DNA of 64,000 nucleotides from Solwaraspora sp. WMMD792. Its GTDB lineage: Bacteria > Actinomycetota > Actinomycetes > Mycobacteriales > Micromonosporaceae. How positions within the stretch are numbered: the first letter of the stretch is position 1; each line of letters begins with the position of its first letter. Shown in pieces: positions 63,858 to 64,000 of this stretch. Under the pieces are notes generated by a model that worked only from the letters and a program-made list of their open reading frames with translations, had not been told where the DNA came from and did not search any database. Both the position numbers and the translations under genes were made by a program. The DNA is taken from NCBI RefSeq assembly GCF_029626105.1, contig NZ_JARUBH010000009.1, positions 1,984,001-2,048,000 of the forward strand, in the 5' to 3' direction.

Positions 63858-64000
63858 ATGACGGACCGACGGATCGGCGGTCTCCCGTGGTGGGAGTTGC
63901 GCTTCGACGCCGCAGGGGATCCGGACCCGGTGTCGGTGACCGGGCTGCTGTCCGGTGCCCGTGCCCGTGGCGTCACCGATCTGGTGGTGCTCGCGCACGG
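63858..64000 (+). CDS. Alpha/beta-hydrolase-like gene, truncated by the window end
   Basis: Only the first 47 codons are visible. They read GGLPWWELRFDAAGDPDPVS and end in LVVLAHG, which looks like the first strand and the HG turn of an alpha/beta hydrolase. ATG at 63858 with AAAGGGG 5-6 nt upstream, 27 bp after the subtilase stop, so the two are one operon. The fold assignment is provisional because the nucleophile region is outside the window. Confidence 0.55.
   Translation, partial: MTDRRIGGLPWWELRFDAAGDPDPVSVTGLLSGARARGVTDLVVLAH

Overview
The window is a very GC-rich actinobacterial chromosome segment. It has dense GTG and TTG starts, 4-bp ATGA/GTGA/TTGA overlaps, and many genes whose start codon lies 6 nt after a TANNNT -10 box (leaderless transcripts). 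A Spo0M-like sporulation protein, F420-type PPOX enzyme, CtpH/I-like P-type ATPase, secreted AA10 LPMO, MEDS/STAS proteins and an ECF41 sigma factor fit a filamentous, sporulating actinomycete. Micromonosporaceae is my best guess, but this is an inference from gene content; no rRNA is present. I saw no tRNA, rRNA, CRISPR array, phage or insertion sequence.

Layout. 0.2-5.5 kb: Spo0M, a CaCA-type antiporter, an anti-sigma-type ATPase with a MEDS-STAS protein, a Tat-exported serine hydrolase and a membrane-anchored protein. 5.7-7.2 kb: soluble transhydrogenase SthA. 7.2-11 kb: sugar ABC importer operon (binding protein, two permeases, YesL-like protein) behind a LacI-type operator. 11.1-13.5 kb: a MazE/MazF-like pair, then a molybdopterin oxidoreductase, a flavin reductase and a zinc-ribbon protein. 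13.5-14.9 kb: ECF41 sigma factor with DoxX behind its own ECF41-type promoter. 15-18.7 kb: MerR regulator with class-IV aminotransferase, a GNAT enzyme, and an ASCH/mycothiol-isomerase-like fusion. 18.8-22.4 kb: a helix-hairpin-helix membrane protein and AdhE. 22.4-24.2 kb: a LuxR-type regulator coupled to an exported protein.

Two blocks encode aerobic cobalamin synthesis and cobalt uptake. Block one (24.3-30.5 kb) has CbtB, CbtA and a [2Fe-2S] protein on the minus strand, and chelatase ATPase, CobO and CobB on the plus strand. They diverge from two back-to-back cobalamin riboswitches. Block two (41-51.1 kb) has CobN behind a third riboswitch, cobG-cobH-cobIJ on the plus strand, and cobL-cobM-cobK converging on it. 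CobA, CobF and the late nucleotide-loop genes are not here. Between the blocks lie a TetR regulator, DUF2277, a DPBB-like secreted protein, a NarL-type two-component system, a GH10-like/golvesin-domain protein, an MFS exporter, an LPMO and a pirin.

51.2-64 kb: a PPOX protein; a secreted protein built from two nearly identical 90-residue repeats; a b-type cytochrome membrane protein coupled to a NuoF-ferredoxin fusion; a 1540-residue P-type ATPase with a degenerate first half; and, at the right edge, a subtilase with an Mrr-like winged helix and no signal peptide, followed by a truncated hydrolase-like gene. That edge locus is the best candidate for an undescribed system, but it is cut by the window end.
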